Below, one piece after another: positions 1 through 11,377 of a stretch of DNA of 64,000 nt (within the stretch, counting starts at the first letter, position 1; the number at the start of each line of letters is the position of its first letter). Origin of the DNA: Toxorhynchites rutilus septentrionalis (lineage: Eukaryota; Arthropoda; Insecta; Diptera; Culicidae); contig NC_073744.1 in the NCBI RefSeq assembly GCF_029784135.1, positions 70,916,593 through 70,980,592 on the forward strand, read 5' to 3'. The translations under genes and the position numbers were made by a program. The notes under the pieces are model-generated. The model was not told the origin of the DNA and did no database searches. It was given only the letters and a program-made list of their open reading frames with translations.

Positions 1-1064
1 AGGGGTGGCTGCCATACAAATTAAACACAAATTTCTACATTACTCGAGAATTAATCAAGCAAATGAAACCAAATTAGGCATATGGAAGTTTTAGGGTGCA
101 ATAAATGTTTCTACGGTGGTTAGACTCTCCACCCCTCTCTCTAAAGGGGGGCTGTCATACAAATGAAACACAAATTTCTGAATTACTTGAGAATTAATCA
201 AGCAAACTAAACCAAATTTGGCATGTAGAGGTTTTAGGATACAATAAATATTTCTATAGTGGTTAGACAATCCTCCCGCTCTCTAAGAGTGGGCTGTCAT
301 ACAAATGAAATACAAATTCCTGCATAACTCGAAAGCTAATCAAGCACAATTTGGAATGTGAGGGTTTTTGGGTATGAGAAATGCTTCTGTAATGGTATGA
401 CACCCCTCTCTCCTCTGGAATGGAGAAGAGGTCCCATAAAAATATTACACATATTTCAACCAAAAATATTCCAACCACAAATGACAGTTGAAAATTTTCC
501 GAAAACTCTGAAGTATAAAGGGATAATTCGGAAAATTAAATTCCCATATGTTCTACAATTACATAGTAACAAGTGCTTTTAGTCCATTTGATGTTTGCTA
601 GCGAAATCGATCTTAGTTCGAAACTTGAAATGGATTTTAATGTGATGAAACGCACTCCTATATCTTCTTCTATCTATACCAAAAAAAAAAAGGATCGCCA
701 GATGTGTTGATGAGAGCAGAACTCGAGGAAGGAATTGTCCAATTCAGGGCTATCTTTATTCTATCATATTTTGTGTATAAAATATTTATTCCATGTAACG
801 GAGTTGTTATTTGCAAGTGGTTGAAAAATCTTGAACGAGAATTGCGTCTGAAAATAATCTGATATTATAATGATGAGTTTTCTTAGAAATACTAGGAATT
901 TTATAGTAAAAAGTAAATTCAACGGAGGCGAATAGAAGATCAATCAAAGAACAGTTCTGCGATTGGACCCATAAACTTGCTTATAGTAAGAAAACGTGAA
1001 TGTTTGAAGGTATTGATAACAAAAAACAAATTTGGGGCGGGACGAAGTTTGCCGGGTCAGCGAG
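1..1064 (+). mobile_element. Foldback-type non-autonomous element, copy 1 (right part)
   Basis: The left edge is cut by the window. Bases 1-480 hold about three degenerate tandem units of roughly 140-150 bp. Each unit carries GGGCTGTCATACAAATGAAA, a run like ACTCGAGAATTAATCAAGCA, and a CT-rich or AG-rich stretch. A right arm follows (about 480-1064) ending in CGAAGTTTGCCGGGTCAG. The reverse complement of this arm starts the related element at 7941, so the family has long terminal inverted repeats (up to about 600 bp) around a tandem-repeat core. No transposase is encoded. I do not recognise the published family name. Confidence 0.7.
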
Positions 1065-1079
1065 TATAATATAAAACAA

Positions 1080-1855
1080 CGCTAATCTTTCCAAAAATAT
1101 ATAAAAAGGAGTGTATTGCATTTTCATGTGAATACCTTTTATTTACTGGGCAGAGATTGAAAATCGGTCCAGTAGTTCGAAAGTAACGAATTGAAATTCG
1201 AAAAGCCCATTTCTCAGACCAATTAAATTGAGAATGGAACACTTTAATAGTCAGATAAAAAAAAGTGTCTATTTTTTCTCAACAACGAATAAAAAACTGA
1301 TGATTCATTTAAATTTGGTGAAAAAAAACAGAAGTACAAAAATACATTGAAGAGGGATGTTTTGAAAGTTCCTTATTCAAATAAATATAATAAAATAAAT
1401 TACAAAAAAAAATATATTCACTTTATGAGCAAGTGTATTCAAAACGTGAATTTTCCTAGTTAGTGAATTAGTTTTCTAGCAACTCCATATTTTAATTCGA
1501 CAGCCTTTTGTTAACGAATTTTTGAAAAAAAATGGTAAAATCATGAAAAAAAACGCAATTCGCAATTCGTCAAATGATATGGACAGTTGTAATTTTGGGT
1601 AATTGTCACCATTTGTATGAAGTTTAAAAATCGAAGAGGGCTGGACAAATAATTTGGTGCAGAATCGTTCCAAGGCAGAATCCCAACTGCATTCGTTTAG
1701 AAATACACATTTTGTTTATTTTGCGACCACACTATCAAATACTTTTCAAATATTGAAGTTAACAGGAAAAATGTATTAATTTCAACAGACTGATTGTTTT
1801 TTTAGAAATATGCATTTGGTGGCATTAAAATCAATAAAATTTATTATAAGTTAAA
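1080..1855. other. AT-rich non-coding stretch
   Basis: I see no gene here: short ORFs only, with no family resemblance. The sequence is A/T-rich with homopolymer runs, and no RNA gene or clear repeat was found by eye. Confidence 0.5.
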
Positions 1856-1856
1856 T

Positions 1857-3373
1857 ATGGAGCAATTCCAAATAAAATCGTCCTAAAATGCAGATTTTGA
1901 AAACATGTATTTCTGATTCGAATGAAAGTTTGAATTCCGGTTGAGTTGGAGGAAATATGAGTTTTCCAAAGCAAATGGGAAGTTTTTGAATCAAGCGTAA
2001 CTTCTGAAAAAGGCCTATCGATTATGGTAAGAGAAATCTTTGATAATTTATATCTTTAAAAATATGGGTCGTGCCGAAATAGTGTTTTAGAAAGAGTTAT
2101 AGAGCATTGATGTTTAAATGTGAAAAAGAGAAAAAATGGTACCCTTTTTTATTTACAAAAACAAACTGTAATTTGCAATATCTAAAATAAGTATTTTTTA
2201 TATTATTATTTTCATATAAAATAGAAGTCATGTAGAAAATTTTAAAAATGAGTCCAAAATGGTGTAATTTTATGAATTTGACCATAATTTTCAACAATTT
2301 TTCCAAATACAACATTATGGTAAATACATAACTCTCTTAAATTACGTTGAAAAACATTTGAAGACATGTGGGTTAAAACTCCTAAACATAACATGGGTAG
2401 CTCCTAAACATATATTTTTACCATAATGATGTATTTTGAAAAGTTGTTGAAAATTATAAGCAAATGCATAAAATTTCATAAACATGATGGTATAACACGA
2501 CAAACATATCAAAATCATTTACTTTAAAATACATAATGAATTAGAAATATTTTTTTAACGCTTTTTTGTTTCAAATTACATCAGAATTCATAATTTGTGG
2601 CTAAAAACGATTATTAACATACAAAAAATCGAAGTTTAGAAAACCCTAAATCGATGTTCCACAAAGTTTGTCAATAATAGTTTTACCAGCTTGGACTCAT
2701 TTTTTTAATTTCTTACATGACTTCTATTATATATGAAAAAAAAAATTAAAAATACATATATAAATTGAAAAAAAAATTAAAAAAGATAATAAATTAGAAA
2801 TATTTTTTCAATTATCTCGAGAATGGCTGCATTTAGAAGGAGATTGATAATGAGCATCTTTGTTTTAAATCACATCAGGATTTATAATTTGTGGTTAAAA
2901 ATGATAGTTTACATACAAAAATTCGAAGTTTCGAAAATTTATAAAAATTCGATGTTCCACAAAGTTTGTAAAAATAGTTTTACCATTTTGGAATTATTTT
3001 TTAATTTTTTGTACATGACTTTTTTTTTTATCTGAAAAAAAAATTAAAATGCATATTTTAGATATTGCAAATTAAAGTTTGATAGAAATAAAAAAAGAGT
3101 ACCATTTTTTCTCAGAGTATATTTTTTTCAAGTTTTAACAATACTCTATAACTCTTCCTAAGACACAATTTCGATACGACTCATAGTTTTTGAGATATAA
3201 ATTTTCAAAGATTTCTCTTACTAAAATTGATACGCTCTTTCAAAAGTCACACTTGAGTAAAAAAATTCCCAATTGCTGTGGAAAACTCATATAACCCAAC
3301 AAAATAAAAACTTTCATTTGAATCAAAAATACTCATGTTTTGTCATGTGTCGATTTCAATTGGAATTGCTCTA
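1857..3373. mobile_element. Long inverted-repeat (foldback/MITE-like) element
   Basis: The ends match as inverted repeats: GAGCAATTCCAA near 1859 and TTGGAATTGCTC near 3361. Further matching inner blocks are ATGAGTTTTCC, the GGTACC-type run and a TCTCTTAC/GTAAGAGA block, so imperfect TIRs extend for about 400 bp. The flanks show a possible TATG target duplication. Inside are further AT-rich inverted and direct repeats (around 2100-2340, 2400-2560, 2690-2760 and 2985-3060). There is no ORF of transposase type, so this is a non-autonomous DNA element. Confidence 0.6.
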
Positions 3374-3375
3374 TG

Positions 3376-3904
3376 GCTTTCGAGACTTTATTTTTGTTAA
3401 AAAAATGCAACTTTTTTGCTACCTAGGTTTTTTTTCTCTTTCTATATTATAGTGACTTTCATTACTTTTTGGCTGATTCGTCACTTCTGCTACCAAGGTG
3501 AGTATGCGGTGCCAGTGTCCTTAAAAGTACACTTCGAAATTCTAATGGTTGCATTCTTCGAGACACTTCACCATTTTTCGCAACGAAGAGCATTTCTCCA
3601 TTGTGGAGAAATTCAAAACATTCCGACAACGACCAATTAAATATATGATATTGTTTCTTGTCTTGAATGATTGAGGGATGTTTTAAGTAGCAATACAAAA
3701 CAATAGGATGCACTCCAAAAGTATACTTTGTAAAAATAACGAAGCTGGTTCCCATATCATTCATCGACTCTTTAGAGACACAGCTTGAAAGACTCGAGAT
3801 TGGACTTGTGAGATTATAAAAACCACTCAAAAAGAAGGTTGAACCAATCAGCTACCCGAATAGAAGTACAAAACAAAACTTGGAGTCTCCGATGTTCTAG
3901 AAAA

Positions 3905-3960
<56 letters not shown>

Positions 3961-5340
3961 GGATATAGGAGGATTTACGGATGCTGAACCGAGTGATCGT
4001 TTGATTCAATTTTTTCATAGCCCAATTTGGCTAATGCTGTAACAAAAAAAAAGCTGGAAAGAAACGAAAAGCGCATTTGCTTCGAAAGTTCCCCACCCAC
4101 TGTTCTGTCTCCAGTTTATCTTAATCTTTGGTGTCAAGACAGCACGAAAGCGCTGCAAAACTGATGTCTTCTCGTTATATTTTTGTGAACTTTATATTGT
4201 TCTACCATATTGTTGTGCTTCGGTCCAAAATCTTCCCCGAGAACGGCATTGTCATGAGAGTTTTCGGTCGAGAGATGTTCAAATTTTCACAATCCTGTTT
4301 AAATGGTCCAGTTTAAATGTGTTGTTCCGCTTTCTAACTTTCCTGAATTTACAACAAATCGCGTTTGCACGGGGGGGACAGAAACGGGCATTCATAGAGT
4401 CGTAGAACCGTGCTTTCTAAACTTACTCTGTGCAGCACTGCGGGAATCCCCCTCCTTGAGGCATAACGGGAGCGGGTCGAACCTCTGCGGTTACGTTTGT
4501 GGTAATGTGGATGAGAATTTCTTGTTCTTTCCGTGCGAACCAAACAATGTCGTTCCGAGTTCGAAAAGCCGGATATGCAGCAACTATAGCTCGAAAGCAG
4601 ATATTAGATTAGGGAACTGAAAATGGCAAGAATTCTTTTTACATGTTTGCTCACTTTGCTGCTCTTACTTCCAGCTTTCCGCAACGTTCACGCTACTCTT
4701 GCTCACCGGCTTTTGAGGGAGGTAAAATAGGTTAAATCTCATCGAAAGAAAAAAAAACAACCCATTGCAATCAACTGCTGAGCATTGGTTTCCACAATTC
4801 GATTCGAAGCACCCAATGTTGTGGTCAGATGGTGGGCGAAAGCACTCCCTGCTGATGCTGTTTACTTGTTTGCTACACGCTACACCAGACGAGCGAATGT
4901 TTGTTTTCCGTACTGATTTGAGACGCAATCGTTTACATTAGTGCTGCAGAAGACTTGGTCCCACAAACTATGAGATGAAGTTGAACTTCTATACTAGTTT
5001 TGCAACTAAAAATCAACACGTTAAAATCAAGAACAACAAATGATTGCACAGTATCTCGCATTTGTAGTATGATAGCATTGTAACAATTAAAAATATTAAA
5101 AAAAGCCACCCGGCGACAATGCGTGACCTATTGTTGCAGAAGTTCTTCAGAACCATCAAAGCGGAAGAGAATTCCTTCTTCACGAAGAGAGGACAATCAG
5201 AAAACATCATGAGAGTTTGTGCATGTGCAATCAAAACAGAAAAGTGCAACAGGGTCAGGAGCCGAACGGCTCAAGACGTTGAGAGAAAAGTGTGAAAATA
5301 TTTCGATTTATATAAGGAACCCGAATGCATTATTCATAAG
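3376..5340. other. Stretch without a recognisable gene
   Basis: Several ORFs of 60-120 codons occur on both strands (for example 3462-3830 minus and 4303-4620 plus). None has a motif, signal peptide or splice structure I recognise, and they overlap each other. Base composition becomes more GC-balanced between about 4350 and 4930, so part of an untranslated or regulatory host region is possible but unsupported. Confidence 0.4.
3908..3953. repeat. (AT)n microsatellite
   Basis: An uninterrupted alternating AT run of about 45 bp. Confidence 0.95.
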
Positions 5341-5415
5341 TTAGTTAAGTGCTTTTGCAACTTTTCCTCCAAACGACGCAATCGTTCGGTGCTCGATCTC
5401 CACAACCATTAGTGC

Positions 5416-5418
<3 letters not shown>

Positions 5419-5450
<32 letters not shown>
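5419..5450. repeat. (GT)n microsatellite
   Basis: About 16 uninterrupted GT units followed by ATATGTATA. The flanks show no gene. Confidence 0.95.
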
Positions 5451-5456
<6 letters not shown>

Positions 5457-5559
5457 ATAAGTGGGTGTATGGACGAGTGTAAGCCTTACCCGCACCATTC
5501 ATATTTGGGCACACAGCATCCAGCTCCGCCCTTCCTCGCCTGTATAGGTGTATGAAGCA

Positions 5560-6165
5560 GGAAAAGTAATGGAAAAACGAGATTTTGGGTTTACGACTTT
5601 ATCTTATTTCGCTCTTGTCTCCTCGGGGAGAAAATTGTCTTTCATATATGGATATCGGAATCTTGTGTAAACCCGTTGATGATAGTGCAAACAAAGTGCA
5701 AAGGGGTACAAGCTGGATGATTCTGATCATCGGATGCTCGATAGATTGACACTGCAGTGTTGTGTGGAGTGGATACGTGTTGAAAATGAATACTTATATC
5801 AGATTGCATTATTCATAGTAGAGTCGGAAGAAGTAACACAACCCATGACAAAGGAGCATCTGAATGGCAGGATTGAAGGATTTGTATGTTTTATACCAAC
5901 TTGTATACCAAAATGAATCACCGTTAGGAATGATTTAGAACTGAATCATCAATATAACTGATCTTGAGCTCTCATGAAAATACACATATCATGTTTTGGT
6001 AGAATTTACTCCATTCAAACGGAGCTACGCCAAAAGTCCGACAAAAATGCGAAATCTGTTGCGCGATTTTCCAGTCGAACGAATGGAACATACGAAGAAA
6101 AATCGTCCAAAGTAGACTAGCAGATTGTTCGTCATTCTCCATTGTTTGCCAACTGTATGAATCGT
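5560..6165. other. Stretch without a recognisable gene
   Basis: Only short ORFs without family resemblance. No RNA gene or repeat structure was noted. Confidence 0.4.
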
Positions 6166-6167
6166 GC

Positions 6168-6400
6168 ACCCGTGGCCGAGTGGTTAGCGTCTCACATTAT
6201 CATGCCGGGTGTTCGAGTTCGATTCCCGTTCTGGCCTCGGGATTTTTCGTCAAAGAAATTTCCTGCGACTTGCACTGTGGTCATGCGTATTCTAGAATCT
6301 CAACTAAGTATTGATCAATGACGCTAGTTAATGCATACGTTGAGAGGGCAAAAGTTCCACAGGGAACGTTAAAGTCATTCAAGAAGATGAATTGAAATAC
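6168..6400 (+). mobile_element. tRNA-derived SINE (family 1), copy 1
   Basis: It starts with a tRNA-like head, GTGGCCGAGTGGTTAGCG (A box, Ser/Leu-like), followed about 30 bp later by GTTCGATTCCCG (B box). These are internal RNA polymerase III promoter boxes. The head continues into a body shared with the copy at 13230: GTCAAAGAAATTTCC, CGACTTGCACTGTG, then GGGAACGTTA near the 3' end and a GAAGA-rich tail. The cloverleaf does not close properly and the sequence continues well past it, so this is a SINE and not a tRNA gene. A target duplication is not clear for this copy. Confidence 0.8.
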
Positions 6401-7560
6401 TTCGCGCCCAACATAGATACGAACCTATGAATTTCATGCCATATTAGGAGTTGGCAGAACCATCTCAGATTAGAGTGAAACGTTTATGAGTGTAAAAACA
6501 TTGGTCATTTAAGCAACTTTTCATGTTTGAAATCTCAAAGATAGAATTGATAGATTTTTACACCGATTTCGAAATTTACCCGGTTTATTCTTACGCGGAT
6601 TTTGAAATTTGCGCGGTTTTCTTTTGAGCGGTTTTTGTTTACGCGACACGTATCCCCCGCTTAAAAAGCGACTCCAGTATACTTTTTGAAAAGGGTCGAA
6701 ATTTCGTTTTATTTTCCCAAAAAAAAAAATACTCTAAAACTATAAGACCAATTTTTTTTGTCGAAATAGAAAATGCAGGAAATTGTTCAAGGGAGTATTC
6801 TAGTGTAGACACACGAATTTCGGACATTTTTTCGAGCTCCGTAAAATAAAACAAAGAGTATTTTTACGATCTATCATATCATTATTTGTTCATCTATATT
6901 TTAACAATAAAACAAAAATTGAACGGACAAAAAATATTCATAGCTAGAATAGTTACAAGCTGATGAAGTGAGGGGGTTCAAGAAAAAATTGTGCCATGAC
7001 GTACATGATTCCAGCCCTTCTGGTTATCTGAAACAAAAATATCGAACAGATTCTAAATCAGTAGTAGATTCTAAATCAGTAGTTAAGATGCCGCTATCGC
7101 ATGAACCTCGGATAAGTGAAAAACATCTTTTTTGACAAAATGGCGAAAAACAAAATGCGTTTTGAAAGGTTTTTTTCTTACATTTCCCAATTTTTTCAAA
7201 AATAGTAAAATTTATAACATTTATTTTTAGATGCACTCAGATTGTAATCATATAAATTCGACATGAATCGGTTCAGTAGAACTTCAGATATCATGTACGC
7301 CAGTTTAGAAAAACTAGTTCCAAGAAATACGCGTTTGAAGTTCATTGGCCGTACCAGACTAGATACTGCATCACTAAAATGGCTCTAACTCGGTAAATAA
7401 TGGGATTTTCGGTAAGTCCTTTCTAGGATATATTCTTGAATGCCTACACTACAGAAATACGAAGGATTTTTTTTTTTTATTTTTTGCAAATTTCTTGACT
7501 AGAATACTGCCTTAAATTTTGATTTTATAAAACAAAAAGAAATATATTTTTCAACACACC
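6400..7560. other. Gene-free, repeat-like stretch
   Basis: It contains a short TTACGCGGATTTTGAAATT-type motif (6590-6650) that recurs in the array at 51835-52420. A 19 bp direct duplication, ATTCTAAATCAGTAGT, lies at 7050-7083. Around 7240-7400 is sequence resembling the 35200-35400 region (ACGCGTTT..., GGCTCTAACTCGG). No coding potential was recognised. Confidence 0.45.
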
Positions 7561-9197
7561 ATGCCAACCATATTAGAACCAAACATGACAATTGAAATTT
7601 TCAAAAAACACTGAAGGAAAATGGGAAAATTCGGAAAATTGAATTCCCATATGTTCTACAATTACATCGTGATAACAACGCTTATCCTTTTGATGTTTAA
7701 TGTCTATATAAATAAAAATGGATCGGCAAATGTGCTGGTGAGCGCAAAACTCGAGAAAAGAAACGCCCGATTTGTCTTAATTTTATTATACTTTTATATC
7801 ACACATGTTTTCCATGCAACGGAGAAACATGTAATTTGTAAGTGGTAGAAGAATCTTGAACGAAAATTGTGAATATTTTACGAATATATTATAATGTCGA
7901 ATTTTGGTAGAAGTACTAGGAAATTTATAGTAAAAGGAAACTAGCTGACCCGGCAAACTTCGTCCCGCCCAACATTTGTTTTTTGTTATCAATACCTTCA
8001 AACATTCACGTTTTCTTACTATGAGCAAGTTCATGAGTCCAATCGCTGAACTGTTCATTGATTGATCCTCTAATCGACCCCTTTGAATTTAACTTTTACT
8101 ATAAAATTCCTAGTATTTCTAACAAAACTCATCATTATAATATCAGATTATTTTCAGACACAATTCTCGTTCAATATTTTTCAACCACTTGCAAATAGCA
8201 TGTTTCTCCTTTACATGAAATAAATGTTTTATACAGAAAATATGATAGAATAAAGACAGCCCTAAATTGGACAATTCCTTCCTCGAGTTCTGCTCTTATC
8301 AATACATTCGTCGACACTTTTTTATTGGTATAGATAGAAGAAGATATAGGAGTGCGTTTCATCACATTAAAATCCATTTCCAGTTTAGAACAAAGATCAA
8401 TTTCGCTAGCGCAAACATCAAATGGACTAACATCACTTGTCACTATGTAATTGTAGAACATGTGGGAATCTAATTTTTCGAATTTTCCCTTTTTCCTTCA
8501 GAGTTTTCCGAAAATTTTCAATTGTCATATTTGGTTAGGGGGCTGACATACAAATGAAATACAAATTTCTGCATAACTCAAGAACTAATCAAGCAAATGA
8601 AACCAAATTAGGCATATTGAAATTTCAGGATGCAATAAATGATGATGGTTAGACTCTCCACCCCCTCTCTAAGGGGGAGCTGCCATACAATTGAAAGATA
8701 AATTTCTACATAATTCGAAAACTAATCAAGCAAATGGAGGCATGTGAAGATTTTATTTGGCCTTTGAATGTTTTACGGGGCACGAAACGTTTCTATGGTG
8801 AATATACTCCTCCCCCCTCTCTAAGAGGGGCTGCCATACAAACTAAACACAAACTTCTGCATAATTCGAGAACTAATCAAGCACAATTTGGGATGTGAGG
8901 GCTTTTGAGTATGAGAAATGTTTCCACAATGGTATGAGACCCCTCCCTCCTCGGAATGGAGAGGGGGACTCATCAAAATATTACACATATTTCAACCAAA
9001 AATATTCCAACCAAACTTGGAATACTAAGAATTTTATAGTAAAAGTTAAATTCAACGTGGTCGAATAGAAGATCAATCAATGAACAGTTCTGCGATTGGA
9101 CCCATGCATTTACTCATAGTAAGAAAACGGGAATGTTTGAAGGTATTGATAACAAAAAACAAATTTTTGGCTGGACGAAGTTTGCCGGGTCAGTTAG
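7560..9197. mobile_element. Foldback-type element, copy 2, plus abutting partial arm
   Basis: Bases 7941-9197 run from CTAGCTGACCCGGCAAACTTCG to CGAAGTTTGCCGGGTCAGTTAG. The outer 170-180 bp at each end are inverted copies of one another. The left arm (7941-8540) is the reverse complement of the right arm of copy 1. A tandem-unit core follows (about 8540-9000, three units), then a right arm shortened by an internal deletion near 9010. Directly before it, 7560-7936 is another partial right arm without its terminal segment, so two family members abut. Short ORFs across this region are shadows in the repeat. Confidence 0.75.
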
Positions 9198-9359
9198 TAT
9201 GTAATAAAAATGTTGCTTTTGTTTACCCAAAAATCAACGCATACTTTCCGGACAACCCAATATGAATTATCGTGATTCCTTCCTGATTTTTATTTTAATT
9301 TTTTCCTGATTTTTGAAAAATATAGTTGGCAACACTGGAAAATAGGTAGATGCGCACGT

Positions 9360-9960
9360 CCAATCCAACCAGTTGCCAAAATGTGACAATATATTGGCGA
9401 TAGTTAGCCAAAATTTTCACCATTGCAGTCATACATACTTGTTGGCATGTTTTTCAGTTCTTTCTTAGCTTTATTTATTAATACCTCCTCCATTTTCGCC
9501 ACGAAATTGGTGGAGTGGACCTTCTGCTTCAGGTTTGTCTAAAAATTATCGATGAGACTCAGCTGGGGTACGTTTTGAGGGTTGGCGGACTTCGGAACAA
9601 CATCTATCTTCAAGCGGTTCATCTCCTTCAGTGACTTCTCCGCACAATGGGCGGAAGCCTGGTCCGATCAAAGCACTTTTTACTGTCTGACCCTTTGCTC
9701 CGACTTCCCGGCTAAAAGTTCGGAGCCTTTCCTTTCTTCTTCTGCTTCAACTTCAGCTACAGTTTACGATCTCGTAGTACCGTCGGACGACTCCAGAAGT
9801 GTAAGGATATCATAGATACCGGAACGAGTGTACCCAGCGGACTCAAAGTACTTGATGATGTTCACTAATGGGATGGAGCTCCCAGAACGCACAAACCATT
9901 GAGCGCTGTTGCTCTATTGTTCTCGCCATAACTTCCGCTGTACAAATCATAGCACTGTCA
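9360..9960 (-). pseudogene. Decayed Tc1/mariner transposase (DD37-type relative)
   Basis: Minus-strand reading gives broken transposase blocks. The N-terminal side has an HTH-like segment with FESAGYTRSGIYDIL (about 9790-9850) after a MARTIEQQRS-like start near 9935. The C-terminal side has DVVPKSANPQNVPQLSLIDN (about 9540-9605), then TNLKQKVHSTNFVAK after a stop codon. The PxxRPIE-type block that normally carries the third catalytic acidic residue reads LID, and a stop follows. At least two frameshifts separate the parts, and the central catalytic region is mostly lost. The same family recurs at 31075-31345. It is a dead remnant in non-coding surroundings. Confidence 0.7.
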
Positions 9961-10072
9961 ATATTTATCTGAAAACTAATGGGTTACTATGATTGACGAT
10001 GAACAAGAGGTCTCATCACCAGGTGTTAAGATGAACCCATGGAAAACCGTGTCTAACCGTCTAACCGTGATA

Positions 10073-11374
10073 ATGGGTGTGTCACATCAAATTGCATCAC
10101 GGAAAAAACGCTGTAGAAATTTAATTTTTAGGAATTATATCTTCAGCTTTCGCTTATAATCAGATAAGAGTGTATAGATCACGTTGGCCATGCTTCACTG
10201 TCAATTTTTCGTAAATTTGGAAAAATGTCGTCGTCGAACGAAAAAGAGCGTCGTGAATTAATCTTGTGCACTCATTTCGTGAATCCGGAGTTGTCACATC
10301 GGGACATCGGTAAGATGCTGGGAATCGTCCAATCCACGGTCAGCAGAGTACTAAAACGATACTTCGAGAACCTAACCATCGCCCGGAAGGTGAAGATCGG
10401 CAAAAATGGATGCTCCGTCAGTGAAGAAGATCACAAGCGCGTAGTTAAGCAGTTTAGACGTGATCCGAGAAGTTCGGTCCGGGATGTCGCCAATAAGCTG
10501 AATTTGTCAAGTTCATTCGTCCAGCGGACCAAGCAGCGGGAGGGCCTGCGTACATACAAGGTTCAGAAGGCACCTAACCGCGACGAAAGGCAAAACATGG
10601 TGGGGAAGACGCGAGCCCGGAAGCTGTACACCGAAATGCTGACGAAGCCGCATTGCCTAGTAATGGACGACGAAACCTACGTCAAAGCGGACTTTCGTCA
10701 GCTGCTGGGCCTGTTGTTCTTCTCCGCAGAGGACAAATTCAGCGTTCCGGAGGAGATTCGTAAGCAGAAACTATCCAAGTTTGCCAAAAAGTACATGGTG
10801 TGGCAAACGATCTGCTCTTGCGGAAAGCGGAGCGCCCCCTTCGTGATGACCGGCACGGTAAACGGGCAGGTTTACCTTAAGGAGTGCCTACAGAAGCGCT
10901 TACTACCACTATTGAAGCAGCACGAGGGCCCGATCATCTTCTGGCCGGATCTCGCTTCGTGCCACTATTCAAAGGACGTGTTGGAGTGGTACGAAGCCAA
11001 CGGGGTCACCTTCGTTCCAAAGGAAATGAACCCGCCCAACGCGCCGGAGCTTCGCCCAATAGAGAAATATTGGGCGATTATGAAGCAGGCCCTCCGGAAG
11101 AACCCAAAAGTTGTCAAATCGGAGGCGGACTTCAAGTGAAAATGGATTAGTGTTCAAAAAAAAACTACAACCTGACGTTGTACAGAACCTTATGGACGGG
11201 GTAAAGAGGAAGGTGCGAGCATACGGGCTTGGGCTCGAAGTATGAATAAAAAGAAAATGCCAAAAGTTGTTTAATAGTTTTTATTTTACTGTCTAAAATT
11301 TTCAAAAGGATCGGTCTACTGGGCGAATTTCTACAGCGTTTTTTCCGTGATGCAATTTGATGTGACACACCCTT
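10073..11374 (+). mobile_element. ITmD37E (DD37E) Tc1/mariner-group element, copy 1
   Basis: The element is 1302 bp and bounded by TA dinucleotides (10071-10072 and 11375-11376). Its TIRs are about 45 bp: GGGTGTGTCACATCAAATTG at the left and the inverse at the right, extending to the ACGCTGTAGAAATT block. It encodes the transposase at 10225-11139. A near-identical copy in the opposite orientation lies at 50074-51373. The left end has one mismatch to the right TIR (AATGGG instead of AAAGGG). The low divergence between copies suggests recent amplification. Confidence 0.92.
10225..11139 (+). CDS. DD37E transposase, truncated by a nonsense codon
   Basis: A 304-codon ORF encoding a cut-and-paste DDE transposase of the IS630-Tc1-mariner superfamily. 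The N-terminal part (residues about 8-110) has two helix-turn-helix segments (SHRDIGKMLGIVQSTVSRVL; SSVRDVANKLNLSSSFVQRT). The catalytic residues read D148 (LVMDDETY), D242 (FWPDLASCHY) and E280 (LRPIEKYW). D242 and E280 have 37 residues between them, which is the DD37E signature described for mosquito ITmD37E elements. The ORF ends at TGA after EADFK. The other copy has AGA there and continues for 12 more codons, so this copy carries a point nonsense mutation. The start at 10225 is chosen because it begins the conserved NEKERRE segment. All catalytic residues are intact, and activity is uncertain. Confidence 0.9.
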   Translation: MSSSNEKERRELILCTHFVNPELSHRDIGKMLGIVQSTVSRVLKRYFENLTIARKVKIGKNGCSVSEEDHKRVVKQFRRDPRSSVRDVANKLNLSSSFVQRTKQREGLRTYKVQKAPNRDERQNMVGKTRARKLYTEMLTKPHCLVMDDETYVKADFRQLLGLLFFSAEDKFSVPEEIRKQKLSKFAKKYMVWQTICSCGKRSAPFVMTGTVNGQVYLKECLQKRLLPLLKQHEGPIIFWPDLASCHYSKDVLEWYEANGVTFVPKEMNPPNAPELRPIEKYWAIMKQALRKNPKVVKSEADFK

Positions 11375-11377
11375 TAT

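Noticed and set aside
3908..3953. Regular repeats as a CRISPR array
   Set aside because: Simple microsatellite in a eukaryotic genome. No spaced direct repeats of CRISPR type occur anywhere in the window.
4303..4620. 105-codon ORF with several Cys
   Set aside because: No recognisable family, and the opposite strand is equally open. Kept only as part of a non-gene stretch.
6170..6240. Possible tRNA gene (also at 13232, 24390, 53266 and 63760)
   Set aside because: A and B boxes are present but the acceptor stems do not pair, and the sequences continue into SINE bodies. Three of the copies have target duplications or A tails.
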